From Streptomyces sp. CB02959 (GTDB taxonomy: Bacteria; Actinomycetota; Actinomycetes; Streptomycetales; Streptomycetaceae): a stretch of DNA of 64,000 bases. The stretch spans positions 310,001 to 374,000 of the forward strand of contig NZ_NNBP01000001.1 in NCBI RefSeq assembly GCF_002803155.1. The letters are read 5' to 3'. Below, piece by piece: positions 18,401 to 27,412 of this stretch (the stretch's first letter is position 1; each line of letters begins with the position of its first letter). The notes beneath the pieces were generated by a model, which saw only the letters and a program-made list of their open reading frames with translations, searched no databases and was not told the DNA's origin. The position numbers and the translations under genes are program-made.

Positions 18401-20974
18401 ATGCTCAAAACCGCCCTGCGCAACGTCCTCGCGCACAAAGCCCGTCTGCTGATGACCGCGCTCGCGGTCCTGCTCGGCGTCGCCTTCGTCGCCGGCACCC
18501 TGATCTTCAGCGACACCGTCGGCGAGGCCGTCAAGAACGCCTCCGCCAAGAACCTCAAGGACGTGGCCGTCTCCGTCCAGGCCGTCTCGGACCCCGACAC
18601 CGGTGCCGGTCCCGGGAAGGACGGCAAGCGGACCACCGCCCTCGACGAGCGGCTGGCCGACCGGATCCGCGCCCTGCCGGGTGTGGCGTCCGTGCGTTCC
18701 GACGTCACCGGCGAGGCGACGCTGGCCGACCGGGACGGGGAGCCGATCGGCAACGGCTGGCAGAACCGCGCCGTCAACTACCAGCCGGGCAAGGACGGCA
18801 AGGACGGCCGCTACCGGCTGGTCCAGGGCCGCGGCCCGGCCTCCGCCGGTGAGCTGGCGCTGGCCGAGACCACCGCGAAGGCCGCGGGTGCGAAGGTCGG
18901 CGACACCGTGCGCTTCGCCACCGACGGCCCGGTGCTGACGAAGAAGCTGGTCGGCATCGTGGCGACCGACGACCCGGCGGTGACCGCGGGCGGCAGTCTG
19001 GCGCTGTTCGACACCGGCACCGCGCAGAAGCTGTATCTGCACCCCGGCCAGTTCGACGAGCTGGTGGTGGCGGCCGCCCCCGGCACCGACCAGCAGGCGC
19101 TGACCGCCAAGGTCCGCGCCCTGCTGCCCGCGAACCGCGCCGTGGCGACCAGTGGAAGTGAACTGGCCGCCGAGCAGGCCCGGATGATCGCCCAGCAGAA
19201 CAGCGCGCTCAGCAAGACCCTGCTGACCTTCGCCGGGATCGCCCTGTTCGTCGGCGTCTTCATCATCGCCAACACCTTCACCATGCTGATCTCCCAGCGC
19301 AGCCGCGAGATCGCGCTGCTGCGCGCGGTGGGCGCGTCCCGCCGGCAGGTCGTGCGCTCGGTGCTCGTCGAGGCCGCGCTGCTGGGCCTGGTCTCGTCGG
19401 TCGTCGGCTTCGCGCTGGGCGCCGGGATCGCGGTGGGCCTGCGGGCCGTACTGGACGCCAACGGCGCGGGCTTCCCGGACGGCCCGGTGGTCGTCAGCCC
19501 GGCCGCGGTGCTCTCCTCGCTGGGCGTCGGTGTGCTGGTGACCGTCCTGGCCGCCTGGCTGCCGTCCCGCAAGGCGGCGCGGATCGCTCCGGTGGAGGCG
19601 CTGAGCAGCGTCGAGGCGGCGCCGGCCGCGCGCAGCCTGGTCGTCCGCAACATCCTCGGCGGGCTCGTCGCCGGCGCCGGTGTCGCCGTGATGCTCTGGG
19701 TCTCCACCCTGAACTCCGGCGACGATCTCCCGATCGCCATGGCGGGGTCGATGCTGACCCTGACCGGCGTGATCATCCTGGCTCCGCTGCTGTCCCGGCC
19801 GCTGGTCTCGCTGGCCGGCGCGGCCACCACCCGCCTCTTCGGTGTCAGCGGCAAGCTCGCCAAGGAGAACGCGCTGCGCAACCCGCGGCGGACGGCGGCG
19901 ACCGGCTCGGCGCTGATGATCGGCCTGACCCTGATCACCGGGATGACCGTCGTGGGGCACTCCGCCCAGGTGGCCATGGACGAGATGGCGGGCAGCGCGC
20001 TGACCGCCGACTACCAGGTCAAGACGTCCACCTACGTCGGTCTGGACCCGAAGCTGTCGGCGAAGGTGGCCGAGGTCCCCGGCGTCGAGGCGATGGCCCC
20101 GCTCCGCGGCACGGGCTTCTCCACCGACGCCGGCCCCGGACGGGACAGCGGCTTCGGCTTCCTCCGCGGCACCGACCTCGACCAGATCGGCAAGGTCACC
20201 CGGCTCACCGTCACCCAGGGGTCGTTGGCCGCGGTCAAGGCCGGCGGTATCGCCGTCTCGGAGAGCGGCGCCAAGGAGCACGGCTGGCACGCCGGCGACA
20301 CCGTGCGGGTCGAGTTCTACGACAAGAAGAAGACCGCGCTGAAGGTCGCCGCGGTCTACGCGGACAACGAGGCCCTCGGTTCCTCCTTCGCGTCCACCGC
20401 CCTGGTCGATCCGCACCTGGACCGGTTCCGCAACGACGAACTCCTGGTCAAGACGGCAAACGGCCCGTCTCCGGCCCTGGCCGCGGAGATCCGGCGGGCG
20501 CTCGGCGACAGCCCGCTGGTGAAGATCCAGAACCGCGACGACCTGCGCAAGGAGACCGCCGGGCAGATCGACACCATCGTGAACATGGTCTACGGGCTGC
20601 TCGGCATGGCCGTGATCATCGCGGTGGTCGGCGTGGTCAACACCCTGGCCATGTCCGTCTTCGAGCGCACCCGCGAGATCGGGATGCTGCGCGCCATCGG
20701 GCTGGCCCGCAGCGGCATCAAGCAGATGGTCCGGCTGGAGTCGGTGGTCATCTCGCTCTTCGGCGCGGTCCTCGGTATGGCCCTGGGCATCTTCCTGGCC
20801 TGGGCCGGCGGCAGCCTGGTCGGCTCGTCCTTCCCGACCTACACGCTGCTGCTGCCCTGGGGCCGGCTCGGCCTGTTCCTGCTGATCGCCCTGGTCGTCG
20901 GCGTGCTGGCCGCGGTGTGGCCGGCCCGGCGGGCCGCCCGGCTGAACGTACTGGAGGCCATCGGCGCCCAGTGA
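18401..20974 (+). CDS. FtsX-family ABC transporter permease (MacB-like, duplicated)
   Basis: An 857-residue membrane protein: N-terminal TM (about 18-38), a large extracytoplasmic MacB-PCD domain, an FtsX module with three TMs (about 270-395, SQRSREIALLRAVGASRRQV), a second copy after TMs near 430-475, a second extracytoplasmic domain and a final FtsX module (FERTREIGMLRAIGLARSGI). It pairs with the ATPase at 17490-18278. Such pairs in Streptomyces are usually of unknown substrate, often linked to peptide or envelope functions. ATG 18401 lies 122 nt after the ATPase stop and lacks a strong ribosome site. A perfect 22-bp terminator follows. Confidence 0.92.
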   Translation: MLKTALRNVLAHKARLLMTALAVLLGVAFVAGTLIFSDTVGEAVKNASAKNLKDVAVSVQAVSDPDTGAGPGKDGKRTTALDERLADRIRALPGVASVRSDVTGEATLADRDGEPIGNGWQNRAVNYQPGKDGKDGRYRLVQGRGPASAGELALAETTAKAAGAKVGDTVRFATDGPVLTKKLVGIVATDDPAVTAGGSLALFDTGTAQKLYLHPGQFDELVVAAAPGTDQQALTAKVRALLPANRAVATSGSELAAEQARMIAQQNSALSKTLLTFAGIALFVGVFIIANTFTMLISQRSREIALLRAVGASRRQVVRSVLVEAALLGLVSSVVGFALGAGIAVGLRAVLDANGAGFPDGPVVVSPAAVLSSLGVGVLVTVLAAWLPSRKAARIAPVEALSSVEAAPAARSLVVRNILGGLVAGAGVAVMLWVSTLNSGDDLPIAMAGSMLTLTGVIILAPLLSRPLVSLAGAATTRLFGVSGKLAKENALRNPRRTAATGSALMIGLTLITGMTVVGHSAQVAMDEMAGSALTADYQVKTSTYVGLDPKLSAKVAEVPGVEAMAPLRGTGFSTDAGPGRDSGFGFLRGTDLDQIGKVTRLTVTQGSLAAVKAGGIAVSESGAKEHGWHAGDTVRVEFYDKKKTALKVAAVYADNEALGSSFASTALVDPHLDRFRNDELLVKTANGPSPALAAEIRRALGDSPLVKIQNRDDLRKETAGQIDTIVNMVYGLLGMAVIIAVVGVVNTLAMSVFERTREIGMLRAIGLARSGIKQMVRLESVVISLFGAVLGMALGIFLAWAGGSLVGSSFPTYTLLLPWGRLGLFLLIALVVGVLAAVWPARRAARLNVLEAIGAQ

Positions 20975-20989
20975 GGCACCACGACCACG

Positions 20990-21036
20990 AAGAAGCCGCC
21001 GGCGGCGCACCTCGGGTGCGCCGCCGGCGGCTTCTT
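20990..21036. terminator. Very strong bidirectional terminator (22-bp perfect stem)
   Basis: Positions 20990-21011 pair perfectly with 21015-21036 around a TCG loop. The stem starts AAGAAG and ends CTTCTT, so each strand carries a partial T-rich tail. It separates the FtsX permease from the convergent pfkA. A further 18-bp perfect palindrome (CGGCGTCGATCGACGCCG) lies at 21060-21077, nearer the pfkA stop. Confidence 0.9.
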
Positions 21037-21084
21037 CTGTCGGCGTCTGTCGGCGTCGACGGCGTCGATCGACGCCGATCGGCG

Positions 21085-22110
21085 TCAGAAGACCGACTCG
21101 GCCTCGTCCATGCGGTCCTCCGGGACCCGCTTGAGCTCGGTGATCGCGTCGGCCAGCGGGGTCATGACGATGTCCGTGCCGCGCAGGGCGGTCATCCGGC
21201 CGAAGTCGCCGCGGTGGGCGGCCTCGACGGCGTGCCAGCCGAAGCGGGTGGCCAGCACCCGGTCGTAGGCGGTGGGGGTGCCGCCGCGCTGGACGTGGCC
21301 GAGGATGACCGGGCGGGCCTCCTTGCCCAGGCGCCGCTCCAGTTCGCGGGCGAGCGCGGTGCCGATGCCGGAGAACCGCTCGTGGCCGAACTGGTCGATG
21401 GCGCCCTTCTTGTAGTCCATGGTGCCGGCGAGCGGATGGGCTCCCTCGGCGACGCAGACCACGGCGAACTTCTTGCCCCGGGCGAACCGCTCCTCGACCA
21501 TCTTCACCAGGTCGTTGACGTCGAACTCGCGCTCCGGCAGGCAGATGCCGTGGGCGCCGCCGGCCATCCCGGACTCCAGCGCGATCCAGCCCGCGTGCCG
21601 GCCCATGACCTCGACGACCATCACTCGCTGGTGCGATTCGGCGGTGGTCTTGAGGCGGTCGATGGCCTCGGTGGCCACGCCGACGGCGGTGTCGAAGCCG
21701 AAGGTGCGGTCGGTGGAGGAGATGTCGTTGTCGATGGTCTTGGGGACGCCGACGACCGGCATGCCCGCGTCGGAGAGCATCCGCGCCGCGGTCAGCGTGC
21801 CCTCGCCGCCGATCGGGATCAGGACGTCTATCCCGTACTCGCGGGAGAAGTCCTGGGCGCTCTCGCACGCCTCGCGCAGCCGGGCGCGCTCCAGGCGGGC
21901 GGAGCCGAGGATGGTGCCGCCGCGGGCGAGGATGCCGCTGACCGCGTCCAGGTCGAGTTTGCGGAAGCGGCCGTCGAGCAGGCCCTTGAAGCCGTCCTCG
22001 AAGCCGATGACCTCGTCACCGTGGCCGGTGAGGGCACGGTGGACGACGGACCGGATCACAGCGTTCAGGCCGGGACAGTCGCCGCCTGCGGTGAGGACTC
22101 CGATACGCAT
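21085..22110 (-). CDS. pfkA: 6-phosphofructokinase
   Basis: A 341-residue phosphofructokinase phosphorylating fructose-6-phosphate to fructose-1,6-bisphosphate. Motifs: MRIGVLTAGGDCPGLNAVI (nucleotide-binding N-terminus), IGGEGTL, PKTIDND (catalytic Asp) and VEVMGRHAGWIA. The Gly in GGEG with the Lys of PKTIDND is the combination I associate with actinobacterial ATP-dependent group III enzymes, rather than the pyrophosphate-dependent form with Asp at the first site. ATG 22110 follows an AGGAG site. It is divergent from pta, placing upper glycolysis next to acetate metabolism. Confidence 0.96.
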   Translation of the reverse strand: MRIGVLTAGGDCPGLNAVIRSVVHRALTGHGDEVIGFEDGFKGLLDGRFRKLDLDAVSGILARGGTILGSARLERARLREACESAQDFSREYGIDVLIPIGGEGTLTAARMLSDAGMPVVGVPKTIDNDISSTDRTFGFDTAVGVATEAIDRLKTTAESHQRVMVVEVMGRHAGWIALESGMAGGAHGICLPEREFDVNDLVKMVEERFARGKKFAVVCVAEGAHPLAGTMDYKKGAIDQFGHERFSGIGTALARELERRLGKEARPVILGHVQRGGTPTAYDRVLATRFGWHAVEAAHRGDFGRMTALRGTDIVMTPLADAITELKRVPEDRMDEAESVF

Positions 22111-22385
22111 CGTGCTGTGTCTCCTGTGCTCGCTGTTGGTTCGTGTGAGCCGGTCCGATTGTTTCACGTGTTCCGCGGTCCACCCCCGGGTCCGGCCGCG
22201 CGCAGGGGGCGACCCCCACTGTCCCCGCGCCCGACGCCACAGGGAAACTGGGAGAGCGACCTATCGATCCACGCAGGTATTGTCAAGAGGGGCAAGCCCA
22301 CAATAACGGGTAATTTTGACCTTGTGAGCAGGGAAAACCCGCGAGCACGGACCCTCGCGGCCATCGACATGGACGGAGAGCACGC

Positions 22386-24479
22386 GTGACGCGCAGCGTG
22401 TACGTGACCGGTATCGACCGCGGCGACGGACGCCAGGTCATCGAGCTGGGAGTCATGGAGCTCCTGACCCGCCACGTCGACCGGGTGGGGGTCTTCCGCC
22501 CGCTGGTCCACGACGGACCCGACCGGCTGTTCGAGTTGCTGCGGGCCCGCTACCGCCTCACCCAGCCCGCCGACTCCGTCTACGGCATCGGCTACGCGGA
22601 GGCCGCCGCCCTCCAGGCCGAGCGCGGCACCGACGAACTGGTCTCCCGGCTCGTCGACCGCTTCCACGAGGTCGCCCGGCAGTACGAGTACGTCCTCGTC
22701 CTCGGCTCGGACTACGCCGACACCAGCCTGCCGGACGAGCTGGCGCTCAACGCCCGGCTGGCCAACGAGTTCGGCGCCGCGGTGATACCCGTCGTCGGCG
22801 GCCAGGGCCAGGACGCCGAGTCGGTCCGCGCCGAGGCCCGCAACGCCCACCGCGCCTACACCTCGCTGGGCTGCGACGTCGTCGCGCTGGTCGTCAACCG
22901 CGTCGCGCCCGGGCAGCGCACGGCCGTCGTGGAGCGGCTCGCCGCCCGGCTGCCGGTGCCCTGCTACGCGCTCCCCGAGGACGGCGCGCTCTCCGCGCCG
23001 ACCGTCGGCCAGATCGTGCAGACGCTGGGCGCCGAGATCCTGCTCGGCGACGACTCCGGGCTCGCCCGGGACGCCCGGGACTTCGTCTTCGGCGGCGCGA
23101 TGCTGCCGACCTTCCTCAAGGCGCTCACCCCCGGCTGCATGGTGATCACCCCCGGGGACCGCGCCGACCTGGTGATCGGCTCGCTCGCCGCGCACAGCGC
23201 CGGCGCCCCGCCGATCGCCGGTGTGGTGCTCACCCTCGACGAGCGGCCCGGCCCCGACATCATGGCGCTGGCCGCCCGCCTGGCGCCCGGCACTCCGGTC
23301 GTCTCGGTCCCCGGCGGCTCCTTCCCGACCGCCGCCGAGCTGTTCGCCGTCGAGGGCAAGCTGAACGCCGCCTCGCCGCGCAAGGCGGAGACCGCGCTCG
23401 GCCTCTTCGAGCGGCATGTGAACACCTCCGAGCTGACCGACCGGATCTCGGTCGCCCGCTCCGGCCGGGTCACCCCGATGATGTTCGAGCACGAGCTGAT
23501 CGAGCGGTCCCGCAGCGGCCGCCGCCGGGTCGTCCTCCCCGAGGGCACCGAGGAGCGGGTGCTGCGCGCCGCCGACGTACTGCTGCGCCGCGACGTCTGC
23601 GACCTGACGCTGCTGGGCGAGGAGGAGGCGATCCGCAAGCGCGCCGCCGACCTGGCGATCGACCTGGCGGACGCCCAGATCATCGACCCGCAGACCTCCG
23701 CGCTGCGCGAGCGGTTCGCCGAGCTGTACGCCACGCTCCGCTCCCACAAGGGCGTCAGCTACGAGCTGGCCTACGACGTGGTCGCCGACGTCTCCTACTT
23801 CGGCACGCTGATGGTGCAGGAGGGCCTGGCCGACGGCATGGTCTCCGGCGCGGTGCACTCCACCGCCGCCACCATCCGGCCGGCCTTCGAGATCATCAAG
23901 ACCAGGCCGGGCGCCCAGATCGTCTCGTCGGTGTTCTTCATGTGCCTGGCCGACCGGGTGCTGGTCTACGGCGACTGCGCGGTCAACCCGGACCCGAACG
24001 CCGAGCAGTTGGCCGACATCGCCATCCAGTCCGCCACCACCGCCGCCCGCTTCGGCGTGGAGCCGCGGATCGCGATGCTGTCGTACTCCACCGGCACCTC
24101 CGGCTCCGGCGCCGACGTCGACAAGGTCCGCAAGGCCACCGAGCTGGTCCGCGAGCGGCGCCCGGACCTGCTGGTCGAGGGCCCGATCCAGTACGACGCG
24201 GCGGTGGACGCGGCGGTCGCCGCGACCAAGCTGCCGGAGTCCGAGGTCGCCGGCAAGGCCACCGTGCTGATCTTCCCGGACCTCAACACCGGCAACAACA
24301 CCTACAAGGCCGTCCAGCGCTCCGCCGGCGCGGTGGCGGTCGGCCCGGTCCTGCAGGGTCTGCGCAAGCCGGTCAACGACCTCTCCCGCGGCGCCCTCGT
24401 CCAGGACATCGTCAACACCGTCGCCATCACCGCGATCCAGGCCCAGGGCGCCCAGCCCGGCGCCGGCCACACCGCCTGA
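22386..24479 (+). CDS. pta: Phosphate acetyltransferase
   Basis: A 697-residue long-form Pta that interconverts acetyl-CoA and acetyl phosphate. Three regions are seen: an N-terminal P-loop-like BioD/CobQ-type domain that has lost a canonical Walker A, a central DRTGG domain (about 215-325, MVITPGDRADLVIGSLAAH), and the catalytic PTA domain from about residue 375 (RRRVVLPEGTEERVLRAAD ... MLSYSTGTSGSG). GTG 22386 is preceded by GGAG at 22374. ackA starts 27 nt downstream, so the two form the classic pta-ackA operon. Confidence 0.97.
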   Translation: MTRSVYVTGIDRGDGRQVIELGVMELLTRHVDRVGVFRPLVHDGPDRLFELLRARYRLTQPADSVYGIGYAEAAALQAERGTDELVSRLVDRFHEVARQYEYVLVLGSDYADTSLPDELALNARLANEFGAAVIPVVGGQGQDAESVRAEARNAHRAYTSLGCDVVALVVNRVAPGQRTAVVERLAARLPVPCYALPEDGALSAPTVGQIVQTLGAEILLGDDSGLARDARDFVFGGAMLPTFLKALTPGCMVITPGDRADLVIGSLAAHSAGAPPIAGVVLTLDERPGPDIMALAARLAPGTPVVSVPGGSFPTAAELFAVEGKLNAASPRKAETALGLFERHVNTSELTDRISVARSGRVTPMMFEHELIERSRSGRRRVVLPEGTEERVLRAADVLLRRDVCDLTLLGEEEAIRKRAADLAIDLADAQIIDPQTSALRERFAELYATLRSHKGVSYELAYDVVADVSYFGTLMVQEGLADGMVSGAVHSTAATIRPAFEIIKTRPGAQIVSSVFFMCLADRVLVYGDCAVNPDPNAEQLADIAIQSATTAARFGVEPRIAMLSYSTGTSGSGADVDKVRKATELVRERRPDLLVEGPIQYDAAVDAAVAATKLPESEVAGKATVLIFPDLNTGNNTYKAVQRSAGAVAVGPVLQGLRKPVNDLSRGALVQDIVNTVAITAIQAQGAQPGAGHTA

Positions 24480-24505
24480 CCCCGCCCCCCACCGGAAAGC
24501 CCTTC

Positions 24506-25741
24506 ATGACTGCCAACGCCACCCGCGTCCTCGTCCTCAACTCCGGCTCCTCGTCGCTGAAGTACCAGCTCCTCGACATGGGCGACGCCCGGTCGGACAG
24601 CGGCTCCGGCGCGGCCCGGCTCGCCGTCGGCCTGGTCGAGCGGATCGGTGAGGCGACCTCGCGCCTGGCCCACACCCCGCTGGCCACCGGCGGCGCCACC
24701 CGCGAGACCACCGGCCCGATAGCCGACCACCAGGCCGCCCTGAAGGCGGTGGCCGACGAACTGGCCGCCGACGGGCTCGGGCTGGACTCCCCGGAGCTGG
24801 CCGCGATCGGGCACCGGGTGGTGCACGGCGGTCTGAAGTTCACCGTGCCGACCGTCATCGACGAGGCGGTGCTCAAGGAGATCGAGCGGCTGGTGCCGGT
24901 GGCGCCGCTGCACAACCCGGCCAACATCATCGGGATCCGCACCGCGCGGGCGCTCCGCCCCGACCTCCCGCAGGTCGCTGTCTTCGACACCGCCTTCCAC
25001 ACCACGATGCCGGAGTCCGCGGCCCGCTACGCCATCGACGTGGCGACCGCCGACGCGCACCGCATCCGCCGCTACGGCTTCCACGGCACCTCGCACGCCT
25101 ACGTCTCCCGCAGGACCGCCGAACTGCTCGGCAAGGCGCCGGAGGACGTCAACGTGATCGTGCTGCACCTGGGCAACGGCGCCTCCGCGTCCGCCGTCCG
25201 GGGCGGCCGGTGCGTGGACACCTCCATGGGCCTGACGCCGCTGGAGGGCCTGGTCATGGGCACCCGCTCCGGCGACATCGACGCCGCGGTGACCTTCCAC
25301 CTCAAGCGGGTGGCCGGGATGTCCGCGGACGACATCGACGAGCTGCTCAACAAGAAGAGCGGCCTGCTCGGGCTGTGCGGCGACAACGACATGCGGGAGA
25401 TCCGCCGCCGGATCGACGAGGGCGACGAGCGCGCCGCGCTCGCCTTCGACATCTACGTCCACCGGCTGAAGAAGTACATCGGCGCCTACACCGCCGTCCT
25501 CGGCAAGGTCGACGCGGTGGCCTTCACCGCGGGCGTCGGCGAGAACGCCGCCCCGGTCCGCGCCGCCGCCGTCGCCGGCCTGGAGGAGCTGGGCATGGCG
25601 GTGGACGCCTCGCTCAACGCCGTACGGTCCGACGAACCGCGGCTGATCTCGCCCGAGTACGCCCGGGTCGCGGTCGCCGTGGTCCCCACCGACGAGGAAC
25701 TGGAGATCGCCCAGCAGACATACGCCCTGGTCACCGCCTAG
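24506..25741 (+). CDS. ackA: Acetate kinase
   Basis: A 411-residue kinase of the acetate/sugar kinase fold converting acetyl phosphate and ADP to acetate and ATP. It shows the N-terminal NSGSSSLKY motif, HRVVHGG, VFDTAFH (catalytic Asp and His), GFHGTSH, LGNGASASA and the C-terminal FTAGVGENA. ATG 24506 follows GGAAAG. An imperfect G+C hairpin at 25763-25794 lies after the stop. Together with pta it handles acetate overflow and acetyl-phosphate supply. Confidence 0.97.
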   Translation: MTANATRVLVLNSGSSSLKYQLLDMGDARSDSGSGAARLAVGLVERIGEATSRLAHTPLATGGATRETTGPIADHQAALKAVADELAADGLGLDSPELAAIGHRVVHGGLKFTVPTVIDEAVLKEIERLVPVAPLHNPANIIGIRTARALRPDLPQVAVFDTAFHTTMPESAARYAIDVATADAHRIRRYGFHGTSHAYVSRRTAELLGKAPEDVNVIVLHLGNGASASAVRGGRCVDTSMGLTPLEGLVMGTRSGDIDAAVTFHLKRVAGMSADDIDELLNKKSGLLGLCGDNDMREIRRRIDEGDERAALAFDIYVHRLKKYIGAYTAVLGKVDAVAFTAGVGENAAPVRAAAVAGLEELGMAVDASLNAVRSDEPRLISPEYARVAVAVVPTDEELEIAQQTYALVTA

Positions 25742-25762
25742 GGCCTGGCCGACCCTGATCCA

Positions 25763-25794
25763 CCGGACAGGCCCCGGCCCGCGGGGCCGTCCGG
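25763..25794 (+). terminator. Probable terminator hairpin after ackA
   Basis: A 13-bp stem with a single bulged A (25763-25776 with 25782-25794) and a short loop. No T-tract follows, so strength is uncertain. Confidence 0.5.
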
Positions 25795-25880
25795 GGATCC
25801 GCTCGCTCCGCTCGCGTCGCCTCTCCTCGGCTAAAGGGCCTTTGAAGCAGAGCGAAATATTCCGCTCCGAAACAAACCGA

Positions 25881-25886
25881 TAGGAT
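25881..25886 (+). promoter_or_regulatory. -10 box of pyk, 7 nt from its start codon
   Basis: TAGGAT is a near-consensus -10 element for the principal sigma factor. A transcript starting 7 nt downstream would begin at the A of the pyk ATG (25893). The same bases also contain AGGA followed by GAG and could act as a weak ribosome site on a longer transcript, so the leaderless reading is not certain. No good -35 is visible. Confidence 0.5.
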
Positions 25887-25892
25887 CGAGAC

Positions 25893-27320
25893 ATGCGCCG
25901 TTCCAAAATCGTCTGCACCCTGGGCCCCGCCGTCGACTCCTACGAGAAGCTGAAGACGCTGATCGAGGCCGGTATGAACGTGGCCCGTTTCAACATGAGC
26001 CACGGGACCCACTCGGAGCACGAGGAGCGGTACCACCGTCTCCGCAAGGCCGCCGAGGAGACCGGCCGCGCCGTCGGCGTGCTGGCCGACCTCCAGGGCC
26101 CCAAGATCCGCCTGGAGACCTTCGCCGAGGGCCCGGTCGAGCTGGTGCGCGGTGACGAGTTCGTCATCACCACCGAGGACGTCCCCGGTGACAAGCACAT
26201 CTGCGGCACCACCTACAAGGGCCTGCCCGGCGACGTCTCCAAGGGCGACCCGGTCCTGATCAACGACGGCAACGTCGCCCTCCAGGTCGTCGAGATCGAC
26301 GGCCCGCGGGTGCGCACCATCGTCATCGAGGGCGGGGTCATCTCCGACCACAAGGGCATCAACCTGCCCGGCGCCGCGGTCAACGTCCCGGCGCTGTCCG
26401 AGAAGGACATCGAGGACCTGAAGTTCGCCCTGCACATGGGCTGCGACATGGTCGCGCTGTCCTTCGTGCGGGACGCCAAGGACGTCAACGACGTGCACCG
26501 CGTCATGGACGAGGTGGGCCGCCGGGTCCCGGTCATCGCCAAGGTCGAGAAGCCGCAGGCGGTCGCCAACATGCGGGAGGTCGTGATGGCCTTCGACGCG
26601 GTGATGGTGGCCCGTGGCGACCTGGCGGTGGAGTACCCGCTGGAGAAGGTCCCGATGGTGCAGAAGCGGCTGGTCGAGCTGTGCCGCCGGAACGCCAAGC
26701 CGGTGATCGTCGCGACCCAGATGATGGAGTCGATGATCACCAACTCCCGGCCCACCCGCGCCGAGGCGTCCGACGTCGCCAACGCCATCCTCGACGGTGC
26801 CGACGCGGTGATGCTCTCCGCCGAGTCCTCGGTCGGCCAGTACCCGATCGAGACCGTCAAGACCATGTCGAAGATCGTCGAAGCGGCCGAGGAGGAGCTG
26901 CTCTCCAAGGGCCTCCAGCCGCTGGTCCCCGGCAAGAAGCCGCGGACGCAGGGCGGCGCGGTGGCCCGCGCGGCCTGCGAGATGGCCGACTTCCTCAACG
27001 GCAAGGCGCTGGTGGCGTTCACCAAGTCCGGTGACACCGCCCGCCGGCTCTCCCGTTATCGCGCCGCCCAGCCGATCCTGGCCTTCACCACCGACGTCGC
27101 CACCCGCAACCAGCTCACCCTGAGCTGGGGCGTGGACGCCTTCGTCGTCCCGCACGTCGACAACACCGACGCGATGGTGGACCTGGTCGACGCCGAGCTG
27201 CTCAAGCTCCAGCGGTACAACCCGGCCGACACCATGATCATCACCGCCGGTTCGCCCCCCGGCGTGCCCGGCACCACCAACATGGTCCGGGTGCACCACC
27301 TCGGCGGCCAGCGCGCCTGA
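25893..27320 (+). CDS. pyk: Pyruvate kinase
   Basis: A 475-residue enzyme making pyruvate and ATP from phosphoenolpyruvate and ADP. Motifs: RRSKIVCTLGPA, NVARFNMSHG, LADLQGPKIR, VIAKVEKPQAV (catalytic Lys and metal Glu), MVARGDLAVE and ATQMMESM. The C-terminal regulatory domain (from about 345) is complete. No convincing ribosome site precedes the ATG, and a TAGGAT box ends 7 nt upstream, so the mRNA may be leaderless. A 21-bp terminator shared with the opposing gene follows. With pfkA, pta and ackA it completes a central-carbon block. Confidence 0.97.
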   Translation: MRRSKIVCTLGPAVDSYEKLKTLIEAGMNVARFNMSHGTHSEHEERYHRLRKAAEETGRAVGVLADLQGPKIRLETFAEGPVELVRGDEFVITTEDVPGDKHICGTTYKGLPGDVSKGDPVLINDGNVALQVVEIDGPRVRTIVIEGGVISDHKGINLPGAAVNVPALSEKDIEDLKFALHMGCDMVALSFVRDAKDVNDVHRVMDEVGRRVPVIAKVEKPQAVANMREVVMAFDAVMVARGDLAVEYPLEKVPMVQKRLVELCRRNAKPVIVATQMMESMITNSRPTRAEASDVANAILDGADAVMLSAESSVGQYPIETVKTMSKIVEAAEEELLSKGLQPLVPGKKPRTQGGAVARAACEMADFLNGKALVAFTKSGDTARRLSRYRAAQPILAFTTDVATRNQLTLSWGVDAFVVPHVDNTDAMVDLVDAELLKLQRYNPADTMIITAGSPPGVPGTTNMVRVHHLGGQRA

Positions 27321-27341
27321 CGCGCCGCCCCGGACGCACGA

Positions 27342-27386
27342 AACGGCGGTGGGCCGCCCCCTTGAAGGGGGCGGCCCACCGCCGTT
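27342..27386. terminator. Bidirectional terminator between pyk and the minus-strand module
   Basis: A perfect 21-bp stem (27342-27362 with 27366-27386) closed by TGA. It lies between convergent stop codons at 27320 and 27413. AA/TT at the stem base gives each strand a minimal U-run. Confidence 0.9.
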
Positions 27387-27412
27387 CTGTACGGCTCCCG
27401 GCGGACCCGGGC